Assembly (NCBI GenBank): GCA_019747895.1
Contig: JAIEQF010000049.1
Span: 1-36,383, forward strand
Length of the DNA: 36,383 nt
Direction of reading: 5' to 3'
Source: Chthoniobacterales bacterium
GTDB lineage: Bacteria > Verrucomicrobiota > Verrucomicrobiia > Chthoniobacterales > UBA6821
The position numbers and the translations under genes were made by a program. Shown here piece by piece: positions 25,702 to 33,822 of this stretch. A model generated the notes under the pieces. That model did no database searches. It worked only from the letters and a program-made list of their open reading frames with translations, and was not told the DNA's origin. Position 1 is the first letter of the stretch. Each line of letters opens with the position of its first letter.

Positions 25702-27154
25702 ACAAAATGATTCCCACTTGAAATCCCAGCACCAACGCATTAGGAGTGGTGCCAACCCCAGCTGGATTAATAATCCACATCGCATCGGGCTGAATGTAAC
25801 TATATTTGGTAACATTGATCCGATACCCAGCTTCGTAGAGCAGCTCGTATGTTGGATTGATAGATCCCCCTTGATAGGGCACTTTCGCCTGACTCGGCCC
25901 CAAATCTCCGTAAGCACAGCCAAGAATCGTGAAGTCATTGCGTCTGCCTGGAATAAGCCCGGTATAAACTAAACCTCCATTCACTTGAAAAGGAATGAGC
26001 GCAATGTTGTCTTGTGGCGCTAACGTCAGCACCGACCAGCCAACAAGACCTTCGTTGCTGTCGCAATTAGGACGATAGATCGTTTGATCCCCGTGCCAAT
26101 AAAAGGCATACGCTCCTGGAACTTTGGTGCGGCTATTAAATTGAGGATATTCATACGTTGAATAGTAGCCCCCCATCCAATAATGTCCGATAAAACCTTT
26201 TGGAACCGCCTGCCCAGGGACCTGTCGCGCTGAGCGATTTTTTTTTCGCTGCTCCTCAGCAATTTTTTCTTCAGCAGAAATGGGATCTGGTTTAAAAAAT
26301 TCAGGATCCCACTCATATTGCGCTAAGAGCATCACTCCATCATTTTGTGTAAAATTCCAATTTAATCCGTTCACAGAATTGGGCGTCACTTGATAAGCAC
26401 CAGCGCGGAATACCGTTGATTCAGGAAGTTTTAATTTAAGACGACTAGCCCAGACGGCATTTGGAGGCGCTGAAAACCGGCCATCTACAGCGAGTGACTG
26501 AGGCCGTCCATCAATGCCTCGACTCATGTAGAGCCAGTAGAGCGGGGAAGTATCAAAGTCATCGGCTGCGACAAAGCGCCCTGCCTTAAAATTGATCCGT
26601 TCATCACGAGATTTCTGCTCCCAATACATTTCATAAAACCGAAAGGTTTCTGAACCTCCATAGACCTGTTGCACCGTAAATAAATTTTTTACATTTTGTT
26701 GAGAAAGGCTCACTCCATCTCGCTGAAGAGCACTGATCATAAAATACCCGCCCTGCCAGCCAACTAACTTTTCGGCATTCATGAGAATGTTAAAAGCAAT
26801 GTTATCGCAATAAGTAAACCCGCCGGGATATTTTCCTCCAACGGGATTACCAGCGCTGTCTGAAGTGTACGTAATCGAAGGCTCGATCCCTCGCTCTTTT
26901 AAAAAGTCACGACTTCCCAACCAACTACCCGAAGCATATTGATATTCCAACACCGTGTGGGGGATTCGGGCCAGTGCCGCATAGGGAGAGAGAGTTCCTG
27001 GCTGCAACGAATCCTGTGTCGCCAGCAAAGGAGCAGAACGGCTCTCTTCGAGCAATCGGGAATAAGAAATGGGGTTATTCGTACCACCACTCGGAAATAT
27101 CGTAGCGAAACAAAATAAAAAAGAGGCCAAAATCACGGGCTATAACATACGCAT
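25700..27154 (-). CDS. OprB-family carbohydrate porin with an early amber codon
   Basis: An outer-membrane beta-barrel of the OprB type. The N-terminal domain with YASGSWLGSRDFLKERGIEP and FNILMNAEKLVGWQGGYF is characteristic, followed by alternating aromatic strands to the end. It would admit sugars, which suits the sialidase-like gene upstream. The likely native start is the ATG at 27154, 8 bases after the sialidase stop, but its fifth codon is TAG (27142-27140): MRML, stop, then P and VILASFLFCFATIF. A GTG at 27136 allows a 478-residue product whose signal peptide lacks the positive n-region. The C-terminus ends GFQVGIIL rather than the Phe usual for barrels, and the palindrome begins at the stop. 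Both ends are thus suspect, and the gene may be inactive or need suppression. Confidence 0.75.
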
Positions 27155-27162
27155 CGTTATTG

Positions 27163-28434
27163 CTAATGCAACACCTTGTTTGAATAAGCCCATGCCTCAT
27201 TAAACATTACATGTCGAATGTGGCGCCGATTCCAACTGTAAAGAAGATGAATCATGCCATCGTGTGTTCGGAAAAAATAAGGATAGGAAAAATCACCTTT
27301 TGAATCTTCGACAATCGTTGCGATACGTTGCCAGGTTTTTCCAGCATCATGAGAAATGGCCAATCGAAGATTATTGCGAGCAGAAGTCGCCGTGTCATTG
27401 AAGGCCAAAAGAAGATCTCCATTAAAAAGCCGGATCGAAGCAATACCTGAATCGTGGTTTGGCAAATCGATTGGCTGCGGAGCTGACCACGATTTTCCGG
27501 CGTCGTTGGTTTCACTGCGCCAAATTTTTCCTGACGTTTGATAATCACGACAAAAAGTAACGGCACGCTTTTCATCAATAGCCGTCACCGAAGGCTGAAA
27601 ACAAGAGCATCCGCCAGCGATGCGGCTTTTGCTTGCTACAAAAGAACCTTTCCCATCAGGGCGTAACCAGAGTAGCTCTGGAAACTTTCCTAAAAATTCT
27701 TGATAGATGGGAACCATCCACCCTCCGCCAACGAGGGGCGTCGGGGCATTTTTTACTAACTCACTCAAATTAAAAAAAGGACTCAAGAGAAGCCGCCGAC
27801 TTTTAGCCCAGGCTTTTCCTTGATCGCGCGAGGATGTAAGATTGAGCTGACTTCCCGACCACTTTCCAACAGAAACCGTCACATAAAGCAACTGCAACAC
27901 TCCATCATCACCAGAAAAAACCAGCGCATTCCCAAGCCCCTTCACATAACACCCAAGCTCCCGCGATGCTTCCTCCCGCGTCATCATCACAAAGGGGTCA
28001 GCAAAGGGGTCAGTTCCGTTATTTCGATAATTTGGTGCCAGGTCATTTAATAGATGGTATGGCACCAAATTATCGAAATAACGGAACTGACCCCTATGAC
28101 GGAACTGACCCCTATGACTTATCGAACAATAAATTTTGACATCCGGCTGAAGCTCGCCACTTCCAGCGTACCATGTCGTCACTAAGGCCCCATCAGGCAA
28201 CTCGGTCATCGAGGCGACATGAGCCATGCGATAGGTTGCATTCGGATCAATGGTCTCCTCTTGATAAAAAGGAGCTTCATTTTGAGAGGCAACTGATGAC
28301 GCCATTTGAAAACGAGGAGGATTTTCTAAAATAGAATTTTTGTTTTTAAAAAAAATAAATCCTGTCACCAAGATCGTCAACAGCATGAAGACCCAATGCC
28401 ACTTCCAAAAATGAAATGCCTCGCTCGATAACAT
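27163..28434 (-). CDS. Sialidase-like BNR protein with an in-frame repeat insert
   Basis: A 423-residue protein with an N-terminal membrane anchor or signal (about 14-30) and a six-bladed-propeller pattern. Three Asp-box motifs (S-x-D-x-G-x-x-W) are visible at 201-209, 308-316 and 360-368 (ISHDAGKTW). AHVASMTELPDG near 71-82 is the usual first-blade motif of BNR_2 sialidase-like proteins. Activity on sialic acid is not established: many relatives act on other glycans. Residues ~105-145 (from HRGQFRHRGQF to NNGTDPFAD) are encoded by a palindromic repeat with tandem edges, so they interrupt a conserved part of blade 1. It is followed 8 bases later by the porin gene, suggesting uptake of released sugar. 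Confidence 0.75.
   Translation of the reverse strand: MLSSEAFHFWKWHWVFMLLTILVTGFIFFKNKNSILENPPRFQMASSVASQNEAPFYQEETIDPNATYRMAHVASMTELPDGALVTTWYAGSGELQPDVKIYCSISHRGQFRHRGQFRYFDNLVPYHLLNDLAPNYRNNGTDPFADPFVMMTREEASRELGCYVKGLGNALVFSGDDGVLQLLYVTVSVGKWSGSQLNLTSSRDQGKAWAKSRRLLLSPFFNLSELVKNAPTPLVGGGWMVPIYQEFLGKFPELLWLRPDGKGSFVASKSRIAGGCSCFQPSVTAIDEKRAVTFCRDYQTSGKIWRSETNDAGKSWSAPQPIDLPNHDSGIASIRLFNGDLLLAFNDTATSARNNLRLAISHDAGKTWQRIATIVEDSKGDFSYPYFFRTHDGMIHLLYSWNRRHIRHVMFNEAWAYSNKVLH
27990..28116. repeat. Palindromic element with tandem edges inside the sialidase-like gene
   Basis: Perfect 36-base inverted arms (28005-28040 and 28060-28095) with a 19-base loop start AGGGGTCAGTTCCGTTATTT. The left edge carries a 12-base tandem duplication (CAAAGGGGTCAG at 27990 and 28002), and the right edge an 18-base one (ACGGAACTGACCCCTATG at 28081 and 28099). 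It is translated in frame and leaves the gene open. The GGGGTCAGT end is shared with the 22326-22418 element. Confidence 0.9.
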
Positions 28435-28484
28435 CTTGTTAGATTAAAAAAAGTGTGACCTCAACGCAAGAGGCGATCAGTTTC

Positions 28485-29146
28485 TTATTGTGACGCCAAA
28501 GGCGGATAAAGCGGCTCATAGTTTTGCGTGAGAGCCTTGTAAACATTCAGCTTCCCTCCCGTGATGACCTTTCCTTCATAAGCAGAAGTTTTGTCAACCG
28601 AAGTGAAAAGGCGTCTAACGAGGCACTCTTCAGATCTACGCGATAGAGCGGCGCATCAGGCGTCACTCGTGTGATCGCTATCGCGGAAGATCCGCATTGT
28701 TTTAAAAATTTTTGAGGATCCATGCCAGCAGGAAGTCTCACCAGCAAATGGTCCGCAACCATCTCGGCACGTCCCACTAATTGTTGAGTTTTGTCATTAA
28801 TAATCTCTTCCATTCGAATCATCGGATACTTGAAATGCGTTTTGAGAAGCCGTAGTCGTGTTTTTTCACCAGGCCGAGGCCCTGCTATTTCTGAGGCTTC
28901 CACGATGATCGCTCCTTTAAATTCCCGTTCCTCTTCCGCTGAAAGATGATCTAGTGGTGCCGGAGGCCGCAACTGTGTTGCATGCAATGGAGGCAATTTT
29001 AATATCATCAGCGATTACTTCTGAACCTGACAACAAGAGCCTTGCCGCAAAGCGTGCGGAGGCGTGTGATTTTTGACCAACTGAAGTGAAACAAAAAAAA
29101 GCCCGATCGCGACAAAAAATATTAATAAAAGATAACGTGGTTTCAT
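28485..29146 (-). pseudogene. Subtilase pseudogene: propeptide joined to C-terminus, catalytic domain lost
   Basis: ATG at 29146 opens a signal anchor (MKPRYLLLIFFVAIGLFFVS) that ends in an in-frame TAA at 29017-29015. The same frame continues with RPPAPLDHLSAEEE, EMVADHLLVRLPAG and ITRVTPDAPLYRVDL, matching the propeptide of the intact subtilase upstream. Near 28605 it jumps, in another frame, to SVDKTSAYEGKVITGGKLNV and KALTQNYEPLYPP, ending at TAA 28485; this aligns with the last ~35 residues of the same subtilase. The whole catalytic region (Asp, His and Ser motifs, roughly 330 codons) is absent. It is a tandem-duplicate subtilase reduced by an internal deletion plus a stop codon. A separate inhibitor-like propeptide from the ATG at 29008 is conceivable but less likely. 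Confidence 0.8.
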
Positions 29147-29152
29147 GAAAAT

Positions 29153-30826
29153 TTATTTCTCTGCACCAGCTGGATAGGGGTCCGTTAACGCCCTCCCAAT
29201 ATTGAGAACACCTCCGCTGATGGTTTTTTCTTCTAAAGAAGGAACTTTATCAGTCGCTACCAAAACACGCCAAATTAAAGATTGATGTGATTCGTTAGGA
29301 AATTGTTCTTTGAGCAATGCTAACGTCCCTGTCACAAAGCAAGCTGCCATCGAGGTTCCATCGGCAATCATGTAAGAGTTGTCGGCAGCAGCTCCCGTTG
29401 AAAAAATATTCTCTCCTGGAGCAGCCAGATGAACGGATTTCGCGCCATAGTTGGAAAAAGAGGTCAATTCTCCAACACCAGTGGAAGCAGCCACGGCGAC
29501 AATGTTATCGAGAGGATAACTTGCAGGGTAAGATCTATGCGCCCCTTGGCTATTATCAGCGCCCTCATTTCCAACACTCGCAACAATAATAATACCAGCT
29601 TCACGAGCACGAATGACCGCGGAATACTCAGCATTCGAAGGCATCGTCGCACCAATGCTGCAATTGAAGAGCATCGCGCCATGATTGCGCGCATAGTCCA
29701 TACAAACAACTTCCTCACCGACAGTTCCTGCACCGTTATCATCTTGGCATTTACACGCCATCAATTGAACTTTCCAAGCCACTCCAGCGACACCGACTCC
29801 ATTATTGCCAACGGCACCAATGATCCCGGAGCAATGAGTCCCGTGTCCGTAGTGATCCTCCACATCTCCATCTTCAATAATCTGATAAGACACCTGCCCA
29901 ATTGCATTCGTACTTCGATCAATTCCAAGATGAATCCCATGAAGATCCCCCATCGTCGGGGCAGGATTATTCCAAATATTTCCCGCGAGATCTTCGTGCG
30001 TTGTACGAATCCCAGAATCAAGAACAGCAACAATGACATGTTCAGCAGAGGTGCGAACATCCCATGCCTCTTCAGCATGAGCTCCTATATACGATTGCAT
30101 CACATTGCGAAAGGGATCAAAAGCTGAACAAGCTCCCTGCAAGCCCCATTGCTTGGGCAGAAAATAGGGATCATTGGGAATGGCTTGCGTGTGATTCATC
30201 AGATCAGGCTCACAAAGTGCTCCTGGCACCTCAGATCCTTTCCCTAGGCCGCGAGGAAGAGCATTCAAGGAAGGTGAAATCAAATCGACGCGATAAAGTG
30301 GGGCATCAGGGGTCACGCGCGTGATCAACGTCGCTTGCAGCCCCATTTTTTTCAAAAAAGCTTCTGCCGTTGTGCCCGGAGGAAGCGTTACCAAAAAATG
30401 ATCCGCCACCATCTCAGCACGCGTGATCACGCCGCTACCATCGATGAGTTCTTCGGTACGAACGAAGGGATATTTAAAATTTGTTTTTAAAATGCGCAGT
30501 CGTATTTTTTGATCTGCCTCCGGGCCTTCTACTTCTGTGGCTTCAACGACGACCGCTCCAGGAAAATGCCTCAACTCATCCTCGGAAGGATGGTCGAGTG
30601 GAGCAGGAACTCTAGCAGAAGCACGAGGCTCCGGAGAAACGGTTGATGAAAGTTTCTGCTTTTGTTGCTGTGTGATCAGCACGGAAAGATGCGGATCAAA
30701 AGCCTTGGGAGCAGCATCTAAAGAATGATGCGGCGAAAAAAAACCTGGCCGCGTTACCCAAAAAGCAACAAGGATCAGCACCATAATGAAGACAGCGACA
30801 AGAAGTCGTAGGAGGATAGCTTTCAT
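29153..30826 (-). CDS. Subtilisin-like serine protease (S8), exported
   Basis: 557 residues. An N-terminal membrane segment (about 5-25) is followed by a linker, then a propeptide-like domain (about 75-195, with ADHFLVTLPPGTTAEAFLKK) and an S8 catalytic domain (about 215-550). The triad is D270 in VAVLDSGI, H328 in GHGTHCSG and S492 in GTSMAACF, with the oxyanion Asn N420 in VASVGNEG. All are intact, so the enzyme should be active outside the cytoplasm after propeptide removal. The C-terminus TISGGVLNIGRALTDP is the usual end of the fold. A decayed paralogue lies immediately downstream. Only about 12 bases separate the ATG from the T-run of the preceding terminator. Small inhibitor-like exported proteins are encoded nearby. 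Confidence 0.93.
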   Translation of the reverse strand: MKAILLRLLVAVFIMVLILVAFWVTRPGFFSPHHSLDAAPKAFDPHLSVLITQQQKQKLSSTVSPEPRASARVPAPLDHPSEDELRHFPGAVVVEATEVEGPEADQKIRLRILKTNFKYPFVRTEELIDGSGVITRAEMVADHFLVTLPPGTTAEAFLKKMGLQATLITRVTPDAPLYRVDLISPSLNALPRGLGKGSEVPGALCEPDLMNHTQAIPNDPYFLPKQWGLQGACSAFDPFRNVMQSYIGAHAEEAWDVRTSAEHVIVAVLDSGIRTTHEDLAGNIWNNPAPTMGDLHGIHLGIDRSTNAIGQVSYQIIEDGDVEDHYGHGTHCSGIIGAVGNNGVGVAGVAWKVQLMACKCQDDNGAGTVGEEVVCMDYARNHGAMLFNCSIGATMPSNAEYSAVIRAREAGIIIVASVGNEGADNSQGAHRSYPASYPLDNIVAVAASTGVGELTSFSNYGAKSVHLAAPGENIFSTGAAADNSYMIADGTSMAACFVTGTLALLKEQFPNESHQSLIWRVLVATDKVPSLEEKTISGGVLNIGRALTDPYPAGAEK

Positions 30827-30836
30827 GGGCGAAAGT

Positions 30837-30878
30837 TAAAAAAGAAAAAGCCCCAATTGAAAAACAATCGGGGCTTTA
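30837..30878 (-). terminator. Rho-independent terminator between the secreted protein and subtilase genes
   Basis: On the minus strand, AAAGCCCCGATTG and CAATTGGGGCTTT form a 13-pair stem with a TTTTT loop (30877-30847), followed by TTTCTTTTTT to about 30837. The stem and T-run are strong. It ends transcription from the 344-residue gene; the subtilase ATG follows at 30826. Confidence 0.85.
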
Positions 30879-30895
30879 AAGAGTTTTAGTGAATT

Positions 30896-31930
30896 TTATT
30901 TATTCGAAGCATCAGCTGAAGGAGCCACAGGAGCTTGATCCAACCCACGTGCTGTCACTTCTGCATTGGTCAAGAGATAGTCACTGAGGTGCGCTACCCA
31001 CATATCCCAATATTGGGCATCATTATTATTAGGATCTTGAATCTTGTGATTAATGATTCGGTTGTTAAGGGTCACTTTTGCTCCTTCTACAAAGGCATTC
31101 ATGATCGTGGCATCGTTGGCTCCTTCTTCAGGAGTTTTCATGTTGAGCAACACTTGAAGCAATCCCCAGCCTTGGCCATTAAATTCTTCTGTTCCACCAA
31201 GGCGTCCTTCGCCTTTAAAGTTCACGTAATCAATCAAAGCGTAGACACCAGAAGGATTGGAGCAATGCGCCACGAGATCAAAATTTTCCTGCACCAGTGC
31301 GCTCTGGTCGGCAGTAAGGCCAGTCAAGAGAGAGCCAGGAGAGCTAGGATCCATCGCTCGTTGAAGTCGTTCTGCAATGCAGAATGCTTGAGCGCGAACA
31401 AATTTCTCCTTGGAAAGATGGGTGCGCAGCCAACTCATCTTCTTGCCATTAAAGTCAGCATCAAATTCTTCTTTGCTGCTCCAAGGACAATCCTTCAACA
31501 TCCATGGCTTGATCTTGCATCCGAGTTCTTGCAAGCGTTGAGCCACTGTTGACCAATCTGCTTGGAACATGGAGCTCGAACCTTCTGGAAGCCAGATATT
31601 CTGGGCAATGCCAAGGTACATGAATTGATGATCAGCATCCGAGCCATCCCATTTGGTCAACCCATCTACAGTCCCGCCAGCACAATTATTCCACATGCGA
31701 CAACCGAGACTGAGTAATTGATCTTTATTCAAACCAAGAGGTCCTGCGCTATCACCTGGATCTTGGACTGCCGGCTGATCTGCCGTTGAAGTGGAAGTAG
31801 TCTGTGTGGAAAGAGGCCAAAATGGTGGATGATCAGGCGTTGGAAGAACAAATTTCTGCGCTGAAAGATTGCTCAGTCCGATAATGGAAAAAACAATTGC
31901 TAACAAAGTAAAAAGGCGTGTTGTTTTCAT
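30896..31930 (-). CDS. Secreted protein of unknown function with GQGWGLLQVL motif
   Basis: 344 residues. MKTTRLFTLLAIVFSIIGLSNLSA is a clear signal peptide cleaved before QKFVLP. A Pro/Ser/Thr-rich linker (about 30-65) leads to a globular domain with paired cysteines (GCRMWNNCAGG, LGCKIKPWMLKDC) and IDYVNFKGEG followed by GQGWGLLQVL near 265. I recall this last motif pair from uncharacterised exported proteins of Gram-negative bacteria. A lysozyme-like fold is only a suspicion. A good terminator follows. It lies upstream of the subtilase, and 133 bases without a gene separate it from the next gene upstream. Confidence 0.65.
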   Translation of the reverse strand: MKTTRLFTLLAIVFSIIGLSNLSAQKFVLPTPDHPPFWPLSTQTTSTSTADQPAVQDPGDSAGPLGLNKDQLLSLGCRMWNNCAGGTVDGLTKWDGSDADHQFMYLGIAQNIWLPEGSSSMFQADWSTVAQRLQELGCKIKPWMLKDCPWSSKEEFDADFNGKKMSWLRTHLSKEKFVRAQAFCIAERLQRAMDPSSPGSLLTGLTADQSALVQENFDLVAHCSNPSGVYALIDYVNFKGEGRLGGTEEFNGQGWGLLQVLLNMKTPEEGANDATIMNAFVEGAKVTLNNRIINHKIQDPNNNDAQYWDMWVAHLSDYLLTNAEVTARGLDQAPVAPSADASNK

Positions 31931-32063
31931 AATTTTTTAATCTTTTTCTAAAATGTGTTATTTAAACCTACTCGCTTACTTAGGATTCGCAAGTGGAAAT
32001 AATATTTATCGGAAAGGAGTATTGTTTTGTAACAAAGGGGCAATTTAAACTACTGCAACGCGA

Positions 32064-32549
32064 TCAATGACTCGATCTGACAAAAAGTTCTGAGTCAATT
32101 TGCTCAAAGGCATTTTGGTAAAGGGCTGCATCGAGAACCTGCTTCTCGTCCTTATACTTCTCCAGATGCCCATCTTTATGATGATGCATCATCGTTCCAC
32201 TATCCCAACGAGAGCCACTTGCTTTTTTAACAAAGCTCAAACGAACTCGGGTCATGCCTCCAATCGTCTCTACAAAAGCTGTCCCTGTAAACTGAGTGTC
32301 TGATTGCAGCAAGCTTTTTGCACTGATGAAACCAGTTGCTTGATCGGCGCTGACAATGTTGTAGCCAAGGTTTTGAAACACCGACATCACGCTCGCAAAG
32401 ACGAGTTCTTTTGGTGCTTTGTACTCGCGTGTCTGCAGGCTTTGGATTTCCAAGGGCGTCAGTTGTGGTCCCTGCATCTCCTGGAGAAGAGCACAGCTAG
32501 AAAGTGATAGCGCAAGTATGCTGAGAAATAAAAGTGGAAGCGTTGCCAT
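32064..32549 (-). CDS. Putative outer-membrane lipoprotein
   Basis: About 161 residues from the ATG at 32549 (the longer reading adds a leader encoded by a REP hairpin). MATLPLLFLSILALSLSSC ends in a lipobox with Cys at 19. The mature part has one globular domain with VFASVMSVFQNLGYNIVSAD near 53-72, a small alpha/beta module seen in uncharacterised lipoproteins. It is followed by a His-rich loop (MMHHHKDGH) that might bind metal. It is downstream of the broken BamE-like lipoprotein gene, and the pair probably formed an operon. No function can be named. Confidence 0.6.
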   Translation of the reverse strand: MATLPLLFLSILALSLSSCALLQEMQGPQLTPLEIQSLQTREYKAPKELVFASVMSVFQNLGYNIVSADQATGFISAKSLLQSDTQFTGTAFVETIGGMTRVRLSFVKKASGSRWDSGTMMHHHKDGHLEKYKDEKQVLDAALYQNAFEQIDSELFVRSSH

Positions 32550-32556
32550 AAAAACG

Positions 32557-32582
32557 TTATTCCAGCAAACGCTGGAATCCAG
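32557..32582. repeat. Short REP-like hairpin, copy 2
   Basis: ATTCCAGC (32559-32566) and GCTGGAAT (32571-32578) form a perfect 8-pair stem with an AAAC loop, immediately upstream of the lipoprotein ATG. The flanking CGTTATTCC and AACGCTGGAAT are shared with 21296-21320. It may affect translation of the lipoprotein gene. Confidence 0.6.
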
Positions 32583-32638
32583 TGGCTCTCGATATAAAAC
32601 TGATGCCCTCATAAAATAAATTTTTCTTTGTTGTCCTT

Positions 32639-33228
32639 TTAAAAGTTAGAAGTTCTGCTATTGAAGTCCTCCACAACATCATGGCTGTTAAATTTGATGA
32701 TCAATGTGATCATACGAGAAGTATTTTCAAAACCAGATTGGTGCCTCGATTGGCCAACTAAGAAGAGTGTCCAAAAACCGGAAATGGCATCTCGTTGTGA
32801 CGCCTGCATCGCACGTTGATAAGTCCAGACCTCGCGACCAGCGCCATCACGCGTCACGACATTGGGCGAACCAAATTTTTCTAGCACCTCGATTTTCGTT
32901 GTGCTGCCGGAATGAAGATTCATCTCCACGTTATAGTCAAATTACTTAGAAATTACAGGGAAGAACGCAGGAATTTTTAGAAAAGGCCAGGCCGAAGACC
33001 CAGCGCTATCTAAACGATAACGTGACGGGATGAGAGCGCAGTCTTTTCCTAAAAAGGACAAGTCAATTGCTTGTAAGTTCTAAGTAATTTGACTATACCT
33101 TGCGTGAGGCTGGAGTTCATTGTCATTACCGGTTGCAGCATCGAGGTGCAGCCGGAAAATAAACCGAGTGATACTAACAAGAGGCTCTTTTGTATTGTCG
33201 CGCCAAACAAATTATTTAATTTTTTCAC
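32639..33228 (-). pseudogene. BamE-like lipoprotein gene split by a palindromic insertion
   Basis: From a GTG at 33228 (AAGGA upstream) the frame gives a lipoprotein signal (KSLLLVSLGLFSGC) and MLQPVMTMNSSLTQG, then runs into a 166-bp palindrome and stops at 33049. Beyond the palindrome, YNVEMNLHSGSTTKIEVLEK followed by FGSPNVVTRDGAGREVWTYQ resumes in an open frame to the stop at 32639. This second part is the SmpA/OmlA (BamE) domain: it has the typical G-T-K-V-FG-P and V-W-Y positions. The two halves are the leader and body of one lipoprotein. A truncated cytoplasmic domain could still be made from the ATG at 32929, but it would not be exported. Confidence 0.7.
32932..33097. repeat. 166-bp palindromic MITE-like insertion
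   Basis: Perfect 20-base terminal inverted repeats (TATAGTCAAATTACTTAGAA at 32932-32951 and its complement at 33078-33097) extend inward with mismatches, including a second matching block TTTTTAG(G)AAAAG in each arm. The element carries no ORF and separates the signal peptide from the body of the BamE-like lipoprotein. The pattern is that of a non-autonomous transposable element. Confidence 0.8.
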
Positions 33229-33282
33229 AAGTGTCCTTTTAAACTTGGACACATGAAAAAGTTTTTCGTTCAAAAAAAATGA

Positions 33283-33822
33283 CTAATCAATAATAACCTG
33301 GAGCGAAGAGTAGTAGCGCGGGTAAGTCTGAGAAATCAAGGAAAGGGTTGCTTTTCCTGAATCGTTGCCAGCTTGGTATGAATAAATGTTATAAAAATTA
33401 TTAAAACTGGAACCGGTGCATTTGAGAGGAGTGCAATCAAGCACCCAATTTTCCCAACCGTCCCAATCGTCAACTTTTATCTCACTCTGAACATTATAAT
33501 TTGTCCCCAGGGTCCCCTTCCCTGCTTGCTGATAAAAAAGCCATTTTTTGTTTAAGGTCACAACAAGCTTTTGCCCTGGCAGTAAATGAATCGACTGAGC
33601 ATCCATCACCTGGCATTTTGCTGAATTAACATGGTTTCCTTCGAGCGGAATGAGCTCCAGCGAGAATTTTTTATCGGAAGCAATTTTTGTTGGCGCGGCA
33701 ATCAGAGCGCAGCTGCTAACTTCTGCTTGCGCCTCCAGCTTTTCCATGGATGAAAAAAAGATAAAGCCTAACGCGGCAACGCTCATGAAAAGATCCATGT
33801 TTCCTCTGTGATTTTTGTTCAT
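33283..33822 (-). CDS. Small exported protein, chagasin-like features
   Basis: 179 residues with a signal peptide ending near AQAEVSS. An ATG eight codons in, at 33798, has a strong AGAGGAA site and is an alternative start, although it loses the positive n-region. The mature part is mostly beta: LLPGQKLVVTLNKKW near 90-104, then SGKATLSLISQ and a terminal LQVIID. The spacing of G-Q-L-V-L, later G-A-L and a final hydrophobic strand resembles chagasin (I42) inhibitors and the two proteins encoded upstream of it. Three cysteines are present in the mature part. The inhibitor call is an inference; similarity to the other two is weak. Confidence 0.5.
   Translation of the reverse strand: MNKNHRGNMDLFMSVAALGFIFFSSMEKLEAQAEVSSCALIAAPTKIASDKKFSLELIPLEGNHVNSAKCQVMDAQSIHLLPGQKLVVTLNKKWLFYQQAGKGTLGTNYNVQSEIKVDDWDGWENWVLDCTPLKCTGSSFNNFYNIYSYQAGNDSGKATLSLISQTYPRYYSSLQVIID

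Noticed and set aside
27990-28116. CRISPR-like repeat array
   Set aside because: The tandem units are only two copies without spacers; the structure is a palindrome. No CRISPR array was seen anywhere in the window.
29429-30127. 232-codon plus-strand ORF opposite the subtilase
   Set aside because: Antisense shadow; the subtilase frame has all catalytic motifs, whereas this one is Asn/Arg/Ser-rich with no domain.
30935-31552. 205-codon plus-strand ORF opposite the secreted protein
   Set aside because: Antisense shadow without family features; the opposite strand has a clear signal peptide and terminator.
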